Part shown: positions 24,613 through 36,897 of the stretch, one piece after another
Numbering within the stretch: the stretch's first letter is position 1
How the letters are laid out: each line of letters begins with the position of its first letter
DNA from: Apophysomyces variabilis
Taxonomy: Eukaryota > Mucoromycota > Mucoromycetes > Mucorales > Mucoraceae
NCBI GenBank assembly: GCA_002749535.1
Contig: MZZL01000389.1
Span: 141,953-205,952 of the forward strand
DNA: 64,000 nucleotides
Direction: 5' to 3'
Notes under the pieces: model-generated
The model's input: only the letters and a program-made list of their open reading frames with translations
Database searches by the model: none
What the model was told of the DNA's origin: nothing
Made by a program: the position numbers and the translations under genes

Positions 24613-25336
24613 TCAGGATGAAACTAATTGTGCAAGTTGATGATAGCGGGATTGGCACCGACGAAGACCTCTGTGAGGAGTATTTTGCTGAAGCATAGTT
24701 GATAAGATTGAAATTTGGGGTTTTGACACAAGAGAAATTTTGTATTTTCCAAACTTCAAATGGTCATGGTCGTTATCATCGTTATCATCGTCTTCTTCTT
24801 CAAAGGAGAAATCAGAAGAAGATGCGGTATTGCTGCTATCCATATCCCATTCGTCATCGTCACTAAATTCTTCTTCTTCCTCGCTATCGGACTGATCGAT
24901 GTAAAATTTCGATCGTCGTTCAGTAGAACAGTTTTCTTGTGGTGGTGACGGATCTGGGATAGTTGGCGCACATAAGGTTGGGAGTGAACGAGTACGGGTC
25001 AAAGGAACAGATGTTGGCATAGCGAGATCTGATGCAGTGTTGGGTGCGGTCTGTTTCATCATAATGGCGTGGCGATACCATATCCTCCAGGAAAGGTTTT
25101 CAAGACGACAACCATCTTTCAAGTTTCGTTTGCATTTTGTTAAGACTAAAGGAATGGATACATAGTTTAGACGATACATCGATCCAACAAATCTGTGCAT
25201 AAAAATGCACACCCCACAACAGACAAGGACATTTACCTGCCCATAAGGATGACAACTCGTCAAGATTTGACCACTGTAAATGATGCATATAATGTGGACT
25301 AAACAATAGGAGCTGTGTATCTGGGTAGGACTCCAT
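24613..25336 (-). CDS. DUF1752 (areA GATA-like motif) protein
   Basis: Two exons: 25336-25237 and 25145-24613, giving 210 aa. The splice joins DELSSLWA to VLTKCKRNLKDGCRLENLSW, which recreates the fungal 'nitrogen regulatory protein areA, GATA-like' motif (PF08550) with its hallmark RLENLSWRIWYR. After that the protein is Ser/Thr/Pro-rich, then strongly acidic (SDSEEEEEFSDDDEW and a D/N/H run), ending QLAQLVSS. Proteins with this motif are fungal regulators of glucose or nitrogen repression, for example Reg1-type phosphatase adaptors. This one is short and has no zinc finger, so it should not bind DNA as a GATA factor. The exact role is unknown. Confidence 0.82.
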
Positions 25337-25435
25337 CGCAAAGACAAGAAAGAGGTGTGTTGTATTATTTTTTTGTTCCTACCCCACTTTTGTATTCCAA
25401 AAAAAATTAATTCCAAATCCGACAGCATATTGGGG

Positions 25436-27235
25436 CTATTTCCCCCCAAAAACGCTGGACTGGGCGATTTCGGACGCGTAAACAAATCTTAGTTCTGCAA
25501 CAATCACACTCGCAGCACCAACTGTCAATACCGGCAGTAGTATCATATTCCACTTGACAAAAGTGAAATACCCTAAATTATGGACTCCCTTTGTTCGTAG
25601 TATATGATCGAACCTATTGAAACCATGGTGAGCTACCATGACAGCAAAAAAGGATATCAAGCGGATGGTTTCCTTACATGATACCGGCTAAACTGCCTAC
25701 AAACGTTCCGCAAGCTGCAAGGTTGCTACCCATGATAAGTCCTAGCAAGATACCTTGCATCACGGCTTTGGAATGCACATTGGCCATAAAATGGGGATGT
25801 TGAACGATCCGCGTGAATAATATCGTCATAGGTAAGTTGTTCAGTAGCTGACAAGCCAGAATAGAGATACCAGCTGTCCCAAATACAGCTATCACATAGT
25901 TCTTGGCTATCACACTGAGTCCTGAAGCCAAAATACCGACCCATCCGGCATCAGACAATCCCTCCACTAGGATAAACATACTAAGACTGAAGGGCAGAAC
26001 GGTCCACGGCAACCGCCTGATGACAGCAGATGCAGTGGGTAATCGCGTGGTCGCCCAACCGATAAATCCCCGCACGTTATCTCTTATCTTCGATAGCCAT
26101 TGCTTCTGATGTACAGTCTCCGATACGATGTCCAAATCGGCAGGATGCAAACCGGTACTATCTACTGCGTTTCCATTGGCATCATCCGTGAGCTGTGCAG
26201 CTGGTATGGTTAAATTAGATCCATTTTCCAACGGGATATTCGTGTTTGACGTGGGCATGTCATCGTCGTTATGACGGCGGCGCGCAGTAAGTCTAAAGCG
26301 TACTTCGATATCATGGCAAAGGTCACGGACCAAGGCTGTTACTGCAAATGGCAAGGTAACCATCCATACGGGGATACCAGCAAAGGACGTACCAATCAGA
26401 GTGGCCAAACATAACCCCAAGAGCAGTAAACAAAACACAGCGCCTTTCTTATCGATCAACATGTCTCGCGGATCTGCATCTGGTGGTTGAAGATGCTGTG
26501 GCAAGTCATGACGAAAGAGCACACGCAGCATGGCATAGGCTAACAGTAGGCAGGCAAAGGTAGGGAGAAGCATCCAGGCAGAATAGGAAATGAAACTTAT
26601 CCCGTAAGCTTCGGATACAATCACATTCGTGGGATTACCAATGTAAAGTGCCATGGATGCTAAATAGTAAAGGTGCCATACAAGATAAGGAGCTGGTTAT
26701 CCCTATGACTTGAAGTTTTATTACCTATATTGGCCGTGGTGAATTCACTCATAAGAAAGCCAGTGGGCTTTATATCCGAGACTCGTGTGAAATAGCACAA
26801 GAAGACTGTTGCAGATAAGATCACCACGTCATTGCTTGTCAAAGCACTCATCAGACTTGTAAGAATAAAAAAGAGAGTAAAAGTCAATCGGCCTCGGGTG
26901 CCGGCATACCGTGCGACCCAGAAGGCGCAGAACTGGAAGAAGCCTGTAAGATCCAGAGAAATGCAGATATAAGCAAGGGAATAAAATAGTATCAGAATGG
27001 AATAGGGCTGCATGGCAGTGGTGCCTAAAAGTCCATCGCGAATGGCTCTAAAATCTAATGCTTGGCAAGCTAACAGCAAAAGAACACCAAAGGGGGGAGC
27101 TGTACAAAGATTCAGCCGGACAGTTATGCCGAACCGACGAACATGCAGTTTCATCGGATAGGTTACAAAGAATACAATGATAACAAACACCGATAAAGTA
27201 AGCCATGAAAAGGCGTCAAGATCTCTTGTAGTCAT
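25436..27235 (-). CDS. ArsB/P-protein family anion permease
   Basis: Three exons: 27235-26725, 26659-25678 and 25613-25436, giving 556 aa. The start is the ATG before TTRDLDAF; an upstream in-frame GTG is not used. It is a polytopic membrane protein with about ten hydrophobic segments. Two family hallmarks are seen: the paired loops SALTSNDVVILSAT and ANIASMALYIGNPTNVIVSE in the first half, and CQLLNNLPMTILFTRI plus GSNLAACGTFVGSLAGIM in the second. These belong to the ion-transporter superfamily that includes bacterial ArsB and animal P protein. A central cytosolic loop (about residues 285-380) is hydrophilic. Arsenite export is possible but not shown by sequence, and no arsenate reductase or ArsA gene lies next to it. 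Confidence 0.88.
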
Positions 27236-28385
27236 GGGAGGAGGAGTATGCCGGAAGACAGCAGATGACACAAGGAAGGAAGAGGTAGTTGAACCAAGAT
27301 GCTTGTGACACGGGGTCTAAAAAGCCGTGTAAATCTGAGATTGAACACGCTTCGATCTACACAACAGTAAAAATCCTTTTTTTTTTCCTCCCTCTCTACT
27401 ACGTTTTCAATCTTCTGCTTCCACGCCAAAAACAAAAGCGCATTGACCCGCTGGGATCTGCAAAGCCAAAGTTCTATGTTCTTAGAAGCAATTCCTTGAA
27501 TAAGAAAAGTATGTAAAAGTAGTGGGAAAAGATTAGGGGAACCGTGGGTGCATGCAGGTAATACGCTGATAAACCGATACGCAGTTGAGCATTCTAACAC
27601 AGCTATATATTGGTATGCTGTGGGAATAAAACTTGATATGGGTTTATAAATGTCTTTATTACTGTTTTAGCAAAAATGAAATCATTTACTGACGGGTTGA
27701 TGTATACAATGCATAGAAGTTGGTTCAGTAATGTCTCACAGAAGAAAAACAAAAAGTGAATGGCGAAGTGACAATGTGTGCTTTTCGGTGAGGCACTCTA
27801 TCATATTAAGCGAAGCATCTTCACCACATGACCTAAATCACTTCGTGTCACTATTTTGATGGAGACTTCGGAACATCCGATACAATGTTATTGCTTCATG
27901 ATGTTTTAAGAGCCGAAAGTTGGTAACTGAAAGTCATAATTTATTGCATAGAGAGAAGCCAAAACAACTAAGCAAGTCGTCACATGTTCACAAGGGTGCT
28001 TAGCGGACCTATTCACATGAGCTTGTACATGAACTAAGAAGAAAAATAAGTTATATACAATTTGATCGGCTCGGAAGTGATGGGGCTTTTTATGGTGTTG
28101 TGGTACGGGTCAAGGATTCGGTTTCAGCTGAGGTTGCCCGCCCGCTTTTGCACAGAGGCAGGTACCTAGGCCTATTATGGTGCAGTAAGAACGTGTTTTT
28201 CCGATGAACGGTTGTGCCACACAGTGTATCTCGGAGGGCAATGCACACCTTTTCAGTTTGTTGGTTTTTCTTACTTCCCTTTCAACTTCCTTTCAAGTCG
28301 TTTGCACCATACGCCCCCTTATTTTCCCACTTTCGCTCCTCTGCAACGCCCAATAGCAATTTGCTTTTCTCCCCCTCGTCCATTC

Positions 28386-28418
<33 letters not shown>

Positions 28419-28552
28419 ACATTTTATATTTTGTCACCGTGTGTACATATCACTTTCTTTTTTATATTTCTGTTTTCTTTTTTACCTTTTCCTTTTTTTA
28501 TTCTTTCTCTCATACCTTCTTACTCTTTTGTGAGTGATTCCATAGTCAACGA
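27236..28552. other. Divergent intergenic region
   Basis: 1.3 kb between the permease start (minus) and the CH/GAR gene start (plus). The 300 bp before the plus-strand gene are strongly pyrimidine-rich, including a CT microsatellite at 28393-28418. No coding feature is supported. Confidence 0.55.
28393..28418. repeat. CT microsatellite in promoter of CH/GAR gene
   Basis: About 13 CT units lie within a longer pyrimidine-rich stretch about 135 bp before the ATG at 28553. Confidence 0.95.
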
Positions 28553-31500
28553 ATGTCCGCGAACATTGATGTTGAAACACTACCTACTGATCCCAATTCA
28601 AAGTTACGCTCATTAAACCATGCACCATCCACATACGACCGATCCTTCACAGAGCCACCTTCCACGCCACCTCCCTATGACCTATCCTCCGAATGCCGTA
28701 ATCTACGAAAACAAACCCTATTGAACTGGGTAAACTGTCACATTGAGCAACACATAGAGACATTCGATCAACTGGCAAGCGAAAAGACTGTACTGGATTT
28801 GATTGACAAACTGCCCGGTCCAAAAGCACCACTCACAGATGAAGAAAATCACATGCAAAATAATACCATGGTGACGAAAGTCGAACAGTGGGTTGGTCAC
28901 AAACTACCATTATCCCTCGACGACCATCATATCGATCAAGATCAAATGATATCTCTCATATGTTATATCCTGACACACTATCAAGCACACATCATTTGTA
29001 CTCTGCAAGAAGACCCAACTGCATATATCCGTAAAAATGTAGGTACCAACCCAGCAAATAAATTAGTCCAAACAAAAACAAAAACCAACAAATTACGCAA
29101 ATCATCTTAATGCTGCGTTAGATTCCATACATTAGCATACCCAAAAACACAACAATTAAGCCAACAGATATACAACAAATATTGTTGACATGGGCTCAAG
29201 AAATACTAGCCGATTACATACATGCGTCTATTTTGCCACCGATCCATGACTGCGCCGAATCCTGGCAAGATGGGCTGTATTTTCTTGCTCTTGTACATTT
29301 TCACTGCAGCACACTTATTCCAGACCTCGACGATCTTTTCTACGACAAATCACGAAATCAATGGCACGATACACTTACCACCGCATTTCAACTTGCTTAC
29401 AACAAATTGGACGTGCCGATGTTACTTGAACCAGATACACTAGTAGAAGCCGATACCGTCGATGAAGAATCCATCATGCTCTATTTGATCGAATTCATTC
29501 AGGCAGTCAGTCATATAAATCCGTTTGAAGAAGCAAATAGGCAGAAGAGGCAACGTGACATTGACCGTTGGAAACAAGCTCGTATGTCACCAGACTCAGA
29601 CCCGGCGGATACGCCATCACTAAGTAGTACCGCATCGGACGGGGAGCCTTCCGGCACATCGACAATGCGTACTTCAACATATACACTGCAACAGTTACGA
29701 ATCACCAAAACAACAACGACCAAATCTGGTGAAACCAGCCGTGATGTACCAGAAGATTTGGAAGAATTCGAGTCGCAGGCGGTTGCAATATTGGAAAAGA
29801 TTGCTGCTCTCCATAACCGGCTAGACCTCATCGTTCCCACGCGGTCATCCAATTACAATTCAATGCCAACCTCGGCAACATCCGATATCCCACCTGAATT
29901 GATTTCTGATGATGGAGAAGCATCGACCCGTTCCACCGAAGGAGACCAGGCTAAAATGCTTCATCCGCTACGAGCAGCAGAGGAGGACTTAAGGGTCTAC
30001 GATACCAATTTCAGGGCATTGCAATCGGCCTTACAATCCCTTGCTTCTGAGGATTTGACAATCTTTCATCAATACATACAAAAACTGGATGCAGAACGAC
30101 GCGATCATCCAAAAGTGTTGACCCGTATGACTCAGATAGAGCACGCTCACAGTGCATTAGTAAATGCTATGGAAAAAGGAGACCGGCAACTGGCCGTATT
30201 TCGCCGTGGATTTTCGTTTGCTCAAGAATGCGGCATGGTCCGAAGCGGTTTAGATCTTATTCAGACAAATATGGTGAAATCCACCACAACCGATACAGAC
30301 ATTCAAGATCTGGAAAGACGTGTCGAGAAGACAACTGCCCTTATTGAATCTATAAAATCAAATTTTACAGATCTGCTCGAGCCAGATGACGACATGGTGT
30401 CAGCAGGAGAAACAAAAGACGATGCTTATGCTGCAAGATTTGAGAAGCTAATACAAAAGAATGAGCTTGTCCGGTCTTGGGTAGAAGAAGTCCGTATATG
30501 GTTTGCAGAAGCTGAGCGTATCCGTCAGTGGATCGAGATCCGTCTCAAACAGCTAGGTGAAACAGCAATTCCAGAAGCGTTAAACTGTGTCGAGCCCCCT
30601 TTGACACGAGAGGAAGTGAATCAACTCAACGCTGCTCATGACATGCTCAAGAAAGAAATTGAAACGTTTGGCAAGGAAGACATGGGACGGCTTCGGTCGC
30701 ATGTTAAGGCGCTCACCGGAGCTGATCGCATGGACAAGGACCTTAGTCCCGCAGACACAACAACGATTGAAATTACCTTGACAACTCTCACAACGCTCGA
30801 CAACTTAATGCATTCACTCCACCGCAAAAGTTATGATTTGCAAGTCTTAACTGGACGTGTCGCATGGGAGGAAGAATACAAAAAGACCATGGACTGGATA
30901 TACGCTACAGATTTGGAGGTAGAAGAGTTTCTTCAGACCACTGCCCGATGGCAAGTAGGAGAAGACGACAACGATACCGTGGAAAACAGAGAGGCTAAGG
31001 AGAAACTCCAAGAGCTTGTGATCCAGAAGCTGCTCACATTAGAACACAAACTAGCTGATTTTGACAAGACTCAGTACACTACTACGGTTGATCTTTTCCA
31101 AGACTTGGATAACACATCAGAGATTGAACTTCCTGAGATGCTTGAATCACGACAGAATCGATGTGAGCAACTATTTGAAGATCTGCTGAATCGCGTTGCT
31201 TTTGCACGTCAGGTTGTGCAGCAAAGACTGAGTATGATGGACTTTCTGAATAAGACGGGTGCTCTCAAAGTGGAAGGAGGACAACTACTGGACGAGCTGA
31301 AGGAAGCTGCTGTTGAAGTCGGTCCAGATGACAACGACCGAGACATGATTGCACGAGTGCAAGGAATGCACGAACGTATGGTGCAACTTGTTACGTCTAC
31401 AGCAAGTCAGATTCCTTTTCCTGATACTTTGGCAAGCAAAGACAAAGATGAGAATGAGAAATCAAACCAAGCGATTCGCGATGTCATAGGACAAAAGAGA

Positions 31501-34500
31501 ATGGAGCTTGTTTTGCTTGGTGAAGATCTCGATCGACGACTAAACGAACTAAAAAATATTTTGCACCTCCATCGCCGAGCAAGACAATTGGTGGGAGAAG
31601 CTTCGCGTCTCAGCGAATGGGCAGATACACGTTCTCGATGCTTGCGCCAAGCAAGGGTGGATATCAGTACGGATACAAACACAATAACCATCGAGGAGCT
31701 CATGCGATTAGAAAGAGATCAAGAGACTTTGCTTGGAAGACTCAAAAATGGGAAAGAAGACGAAGTAGTTGATTTGGTCACTAAGATCCAAGAACTAGTG
31801 GATAATGTCCAAAAGCTGGAGGCATCGTCAATCAATGCTAGTGCCATCAAGGAGGCATCACAAGATCTAATGGAAAAGTTTGATCAATTACTTAAATCCT
31901 TGGAGGAGCATGGTTTGGATTTGAAAGCTCTGCGAAAAAGGCTGGAAGACGGAAACACATATCTTGAGAATGCCAACGCTTTACGAGCGTTTATATACGA
32001 TACACGCGCTTCAATGCCGGGTCTGAAACATACATGCGGGTTCATGACAGGCCAGTCTGAAGAGCAGGATCGGCAACGGTACGAGACACTGTACAATACT
32101 GTTAACGAACTCCACGCAGCCTACAAAGATCGAGCTAAGCAATTTGATGCGCTGTGCGCTCATGTCAAACTGATTACATCGGATGATGTTGATGATATGG
32201 AGGAAGCAACGCAGGTTCAGAAGGAATTGCAACAGAATTGGGCGCAATTGACTGATGAAATGAAAGACCTTACATCGTTTGCTGAAGCTGTAAAAGCATG
32301 GTATGATCGACAGCGTCGCTTGAGTGTCGTTGAGAACAATATTCTTTCGGGGCTGAACGAAGACATTGCTCACCTAGCAGAGTCTGGATGGACTGACACC
32401 GACTTGGAACGTATCGAGGCCAGAGTGAAAGAGGCTTTTGATATCCTGAACGAAACTGGGCGAGAACTCGCGCAGGCTGACACAAAGGAAGATCCACTGC
32501 AGACGGCCAATTATTCTTGCGCACGGGACCGACACTCCCTTTTGATGAACAAAGCACAGGCTGCTTTTGCAAACCTAAACATGTTGAAGAAGAATGCAAA
32601 CAAGGCTTTGGCTTTCAGTGTCTATCTCGGACAGGCGAATGTCCTTCTTGCTGATGTTGAAAGTCAAAAAGAAAAGATCAAAAGGAGGATGACAGAGGCA
32701 GGCGAAAGCGACTTTGCTAGCAAGGACATGCATGCTATGGAGCGGTTATTCCGAGAGACGCAGGCTGCGTCAGCTGCATCAGAAACAGAATCTCAAAAGC
32801 TACGGCAACGACTCAGAGCTGTTTGGGAAGAAGCAAAGCAATTACAAATCCAGGGATACGATAGCCGCTCCGTGGAAGAACCTGCAGAAAGGATTGAAAA
32901 AGCTTTAGAACACTTGCGAGATGCTATTGCTCTGGAAAAAAGACAGGCAGGGTTTGTACGGAAAGCGCAGATTCATGCCAAGGCAGCGGGGGACTTGCAC
33001 ACCTGGATCAATCATTGTAGTAATGCGATTACACAATTGCCCACAGATGTGTGCGTCTCGGATGAAACTGAATTGCGGGCAGAGGTGGAAGCATTAGAAC
33101 GAAAATTGCTTGATATTCAGCCAACAGTACAAGCATTTCAGGCTATGGAAGCGCGTATATTTTCGGGTAAGGACGGAGAACCCATCGATCTGCGAGAAAT
33201 CTGTCTGGATACGGATCAAACCAAGAATGCGGTGAAGACGCGAGAGGCCAAGGTGCTAGCCGAATGGGCAGATTTGTCAAGACAGCTGGAACTGGTGAAG
33301 CAGTCCATAGAAACTTCGCGAAGAGGGGTGGAGATTGCGCGCAAAATCAAGGAGATTGTGATGCTTGTCGGGGATCTGAAAGATCGTGTCGGTAATGTTC
33401 GTGTCTGTAGTGCCCTTGCTCAAGACGATCCAGCAAAGGCGGATGGAAGAGATCTGAAATTCATTTTGACCTGTCCTTTGACAATGCTTCCTACTGAACG
33501 GGAGACGGCCGTGGCCAAAGCTGAGCTTGGCATTCTGGAACGTGACATCGAGCAGCGTCTTCAACCCACCGTAGCGGATCTGGATATTATGCTGAAGAGT
33601 AATATCGAAAACGAAGAGATTTTTGCCGGCCAAAGAGCTGAGATTGCTGAAGCCATGCGAAATCTGACGGATTTGGTCAAAGCAAAGCGAGACGCCATTG
33701 CCGAAGCGCAAAAAATGGAAGGGTTTTTGATTGTCACAGAGGAGTTGGAAGTCTTGCTATCCGCGTTGTCAGAAGTGATTGACCGAGCATCTCCTGAATA
33801 TGCGCGTATTGTGGACGGTGTCCGAAGTCGTGCAGATTTGCAGGCGATGTTAATCGATTTAGACACGCGCTATCGGTATTATGAACCAAAGATCAATGAA
33901 CTGATGGAGGAGGCTGAGGAAGTCTCAGAGAAGCTGAAGAGTGACAAGCGCGTGGTGGATTCATTGCAAGCATTAGCAGATAAATGGGCACAACTCAAGG
34001 CGCAGGCCGCCGCCAAAAAGGCCGATTTGCTTGCACGGATTGGACCTCTTAGTGACCAATTTGGGTCTTTCAACCCTAGCACAAATCTGCATGAACGTGG
34101 CCAGAGAGCAGCTAAACGACAATCAGCACCTCCACTCGGCAGAGCACCGAAACCACAACCGATGCAATCCACACCGCGTTTGATGGGGAAGACCACACCT
34201 TCCCCTGGTCGACGTACCACGACGGGTCATGCATCACCCACCGCACGAAGAGTGGCTGTCCGCAATATGTTTGCTCAGGCGCAGCGTACGAAAGCCAAGA
34301 CGCCCGAAGCCTATGTGGCCGATCCTCAGAATGATTTGGACGTAGCCTTGGGGCATATCGTGAATGATTCACCTTACAAAGTCCGTGTCAAGATGGTTCC
34401 TGGCGAAGTGGGGAAATACTGGTTTGGTGAAGTCAATCCAAAACTGGCCTATTGTCGTATTCTGCGAAGTCGTATGGTGATGGTACGCGTTGGCGGTGGA

Positions 34501-34872
34501 TGGGTGGAGTTGTCTCAATTCTTGAGAGACCATGCATTGCTGGAAGGTGGCAATTTTGTGCCACGTGCACCCGATCAAGCCAAAGACGGGGCTATTCAGG
34601 AGGCGTTTCTGCGTACGGGCAGGGTCAATGCGCATCAGAACGGGATGGTGACCATCAGGGGTGGCGGTGGCGCGTCCCCAGGTCCTTTGAGAGAATCACG
34701 ATCGACACCCTATCACAGAGGCATATCCCCTATCCCTTACGGACATGGTGTGAAAGAAGGTAACAAGTTCTTAGTCACGGTGGATAACGAAGGCAACCGA
34801 GTTGAAGTAAAGATGACCAAAGCTAAAATCAAGGATACCAAGTTTATCACCCCACGACGAACACAATTGTAA
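28553..34872 (+). CDS. Giant CH-coiled coil-GAR cytoskeletal protein
   Basis: Probably two exons, 28553 to about 29030-29042 and 29168-34872, giving about 2,060 aa. The frame must switch between these points, but two or three donors (29031, 29039, 29043) are possible. The N-terminus looks like paired calponin-homology domains: a divergent first (QTLLNWVNCHIEQHIETF to MISLICYILTHYQ) and a clearer second (LLTWAQEILADYI, ESWQDGLYFLALVHFH). About 1,500 residues of mostly helical, charged, spectrin-like coiled coil follow. Near residues 1880-1955 is a GAS2-related (GAR) domain, with YKVRVKMVPGEVGKYWFG and MVMVRVGGGWVELSQFL, then a basic Pro/Gly-rich tail. CH domains bind actin and GAR domains bind microtubules, so it should cross-link both, as animal spectraplakins do. 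The GAR call is firm; CH1 is weaker. Confidence 0.88.
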
Positions 34873-36897
34873 AAGTCTATTCCTCTTCCCCACCCCCTTA
34901 TGTTTCCCTTCTTTGTTTGCTTCTCTCACTCTTTCTTTTTTATCTTGTTCTTCTTTTTCTTCTATTTCTCTATATGCTTGATAGAACCATCACATATCTC
35001 TCTTTTTCTGTATAAAGATTCTGAAAATATATACATTTTTTTCTTTCTGTTTTGTCGAACATAAAATATCTCTATATGCACCATCATTCATTGCCCATCT
35101 CACTCCAAGAAAGCATTCCAACTGTGCGATAATATTAAAACTGGACTCTATAACTTCTTACTCTCTTGTTACTTATACTTTATCCTTAAGATATACTATT
35201 TCTATGAATTAAGATGACATATGAGTTGTCTTCATATAAAAACATAAGCGGAACTAGGGTAAGATGATAAGCCAAGTTTTTAGTTCTGATTGTGTAACCA
35301 GTTTCCCAGTTATGGAAGGTCCGGGTCTTGGCCGTTTGAAAGGGGAAGGACGCTCATTATTGTTCGTCATCAATGCTTGTAAACGGCCAAAATATTCTTC
35401 GCACCAAGAACGTCACGGTTCCAAAGTATAATGCAACTGTTACATCTTAGTACCGCATGTAAAGCTGCACCTGCTTTTCCATGGCTTCCAGACCGTTCTT
35501 GCTGATTTTTCAACTCTCTTTTGCTACAGAGAGGACAGATTTGCGACGTGAGATACTCGTCGACCATTATAACCCTCGCAGAAACCTAAATATATGATAG
35601 CTTTAGGAGAAATATCTCGTTGCAATGGATGGAAGTTTATGCGACACTCTCCCAGGCTAGTCGAATAATAGTATCCTCACGTTTCTGAGCAAAGCATAGG
35701 CAGGGCGCTTTTCCGCCTTGCATCCGACAATTCTCGTCATCACCGGTGTATGAAGAGGACGTGTATTTGTATACCGCTCTATCAGCAAGCACTGATCACC
35801 CAGGAGCCTGATGGTTACTAAAGATTAATTATTCCGAAATTGGGCTCAATGAAGTTGCTGTGTCATGTAAAACCGGGTGATCATTGTGCGAGCGGTTGCT
35901 AGATTTAAGGGCCATTTTGTTGTTTCTCTTTACAGATTAGCTATATCATCTATCTAAAATGAAATATTATCTGTGAATAAGCTGTCATTATTTTAACTTT
36001 TTATAAAAGACTAAGCTTGTATTGGTGATCTTGCAGCTAAGTGTGTAATATCCGTTTCCTTAGTAATGAATTTGATATCACCTTTTAATTTACCATATTT
36101 TCCATTAAAGACTTCAATGGTAGTGATATAGTGTGTCTTAAGATATACACCATTTGATTTGGTAGAGACCACTACGCCGCAGATTCAGTAAAATGCAGCT
36201 TTAATTTTGTTTTTGTATAGTACTACTCAACGTTTCTTATGATGTTGGAAACAGAGAAATGATCAGTAAACGCAGTTCACAGTAGGTACGTAAATAAATT
36301 GGGCTAACTTCTAGCTACTGTTATGTTGACAAATCGCACTAATTCCTGTCCCTGAGTGTGCGTAAGATACACAGGGTTCGCCAAACACAATTGGTAGTAG
36401 TGCAAGAGTGTTTCGTTCCGTGGCAGTGAGGGCAAAATCGCAGCATTGTACTATGACAAAATCTGCTACTTGTAAGAGTTTGCTTTATGAAAACGATTGC
36501 TAAAACAAAAGAAAACTAAAAGTTTTGAAGGAACTACGAAATTTGAGAAGACCACAACTAAGAAGTTTCGCAGTTTCTAAATAGCGCAATGACACCTGTG
36601 GTTGTGTAGTACTAAAGTTTCCTGTTTTAAGTTCTACGAATTTTTGCATTGTTTAATAATATACAATTCCTTGCTAAATGCTGTAGAGGAGACACAGAAA
36701 GATTTCCCTCTGTTTCTCTCTTTCTCTCTCTTTCTTTCAGTGTGTATATATATGTGTGTCTGTGTGCTCGTTTATACAAGGAAAATGTAATAGCACGACA
36801 CGGCAGCGAGTCAAATGATGCTAGGTATACTCTGTCGCTATTGAGCGAACCTTTTCTTTTTCTTAGCGCTATTTTGCTTCAGTTTTCCTTATCGAGT
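34873..36897. other. Convergent spacer holding a transposase-like relic
   Basis: 2.0 kb between the 3' ends of the CH/GAR gene (plus) and the BAR-SH3 gene (minus). The first 200 bp are T/C-rich 3' UTR-like sequence. A TnpB/Fanzor-like fragment at 35370-35590 is listed separately. A CT-rich then TG/TA-rich tract lies at about 36710-36770. Nothing else coding is recognised. Confidence 0.55.
35370..35590 (-). pseudogene. TnpB/Fanzor-like C-terminal relic
   Basis: The minus strand encodes about 70 residues with the C-terminal signature of TnpB/Fanzor-type RNA-guided nucleases: VDEYLTSQICPLC, then CNSC about 30 residues on, then WNRDVLGAKNIL. This gives a four-cysteine zinc ribbon inside RuvC-III, with the catalytic Asp in NRD. 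An AG acceptor-like site (ATATTTAG) sits just upstream of the VSARVIMVDEY frame, so this may be a last exon. Upstream sequence on this strand is full of stops and I could not recover RuvC-I or RuvC-II. It matches motif for motif the end of the longer relic at 47.1-49.3 kb, which has the same LTSQIC junction. It is best read as a decayed copy rather than a working gene. Confidence 0.65.

Noticed and set aside
33277..33711. 144-codon minus-strand frame inside the CH/GAR gene
   Set aside because: Antisense shadow of a very long real exon, with no motif or splice context.
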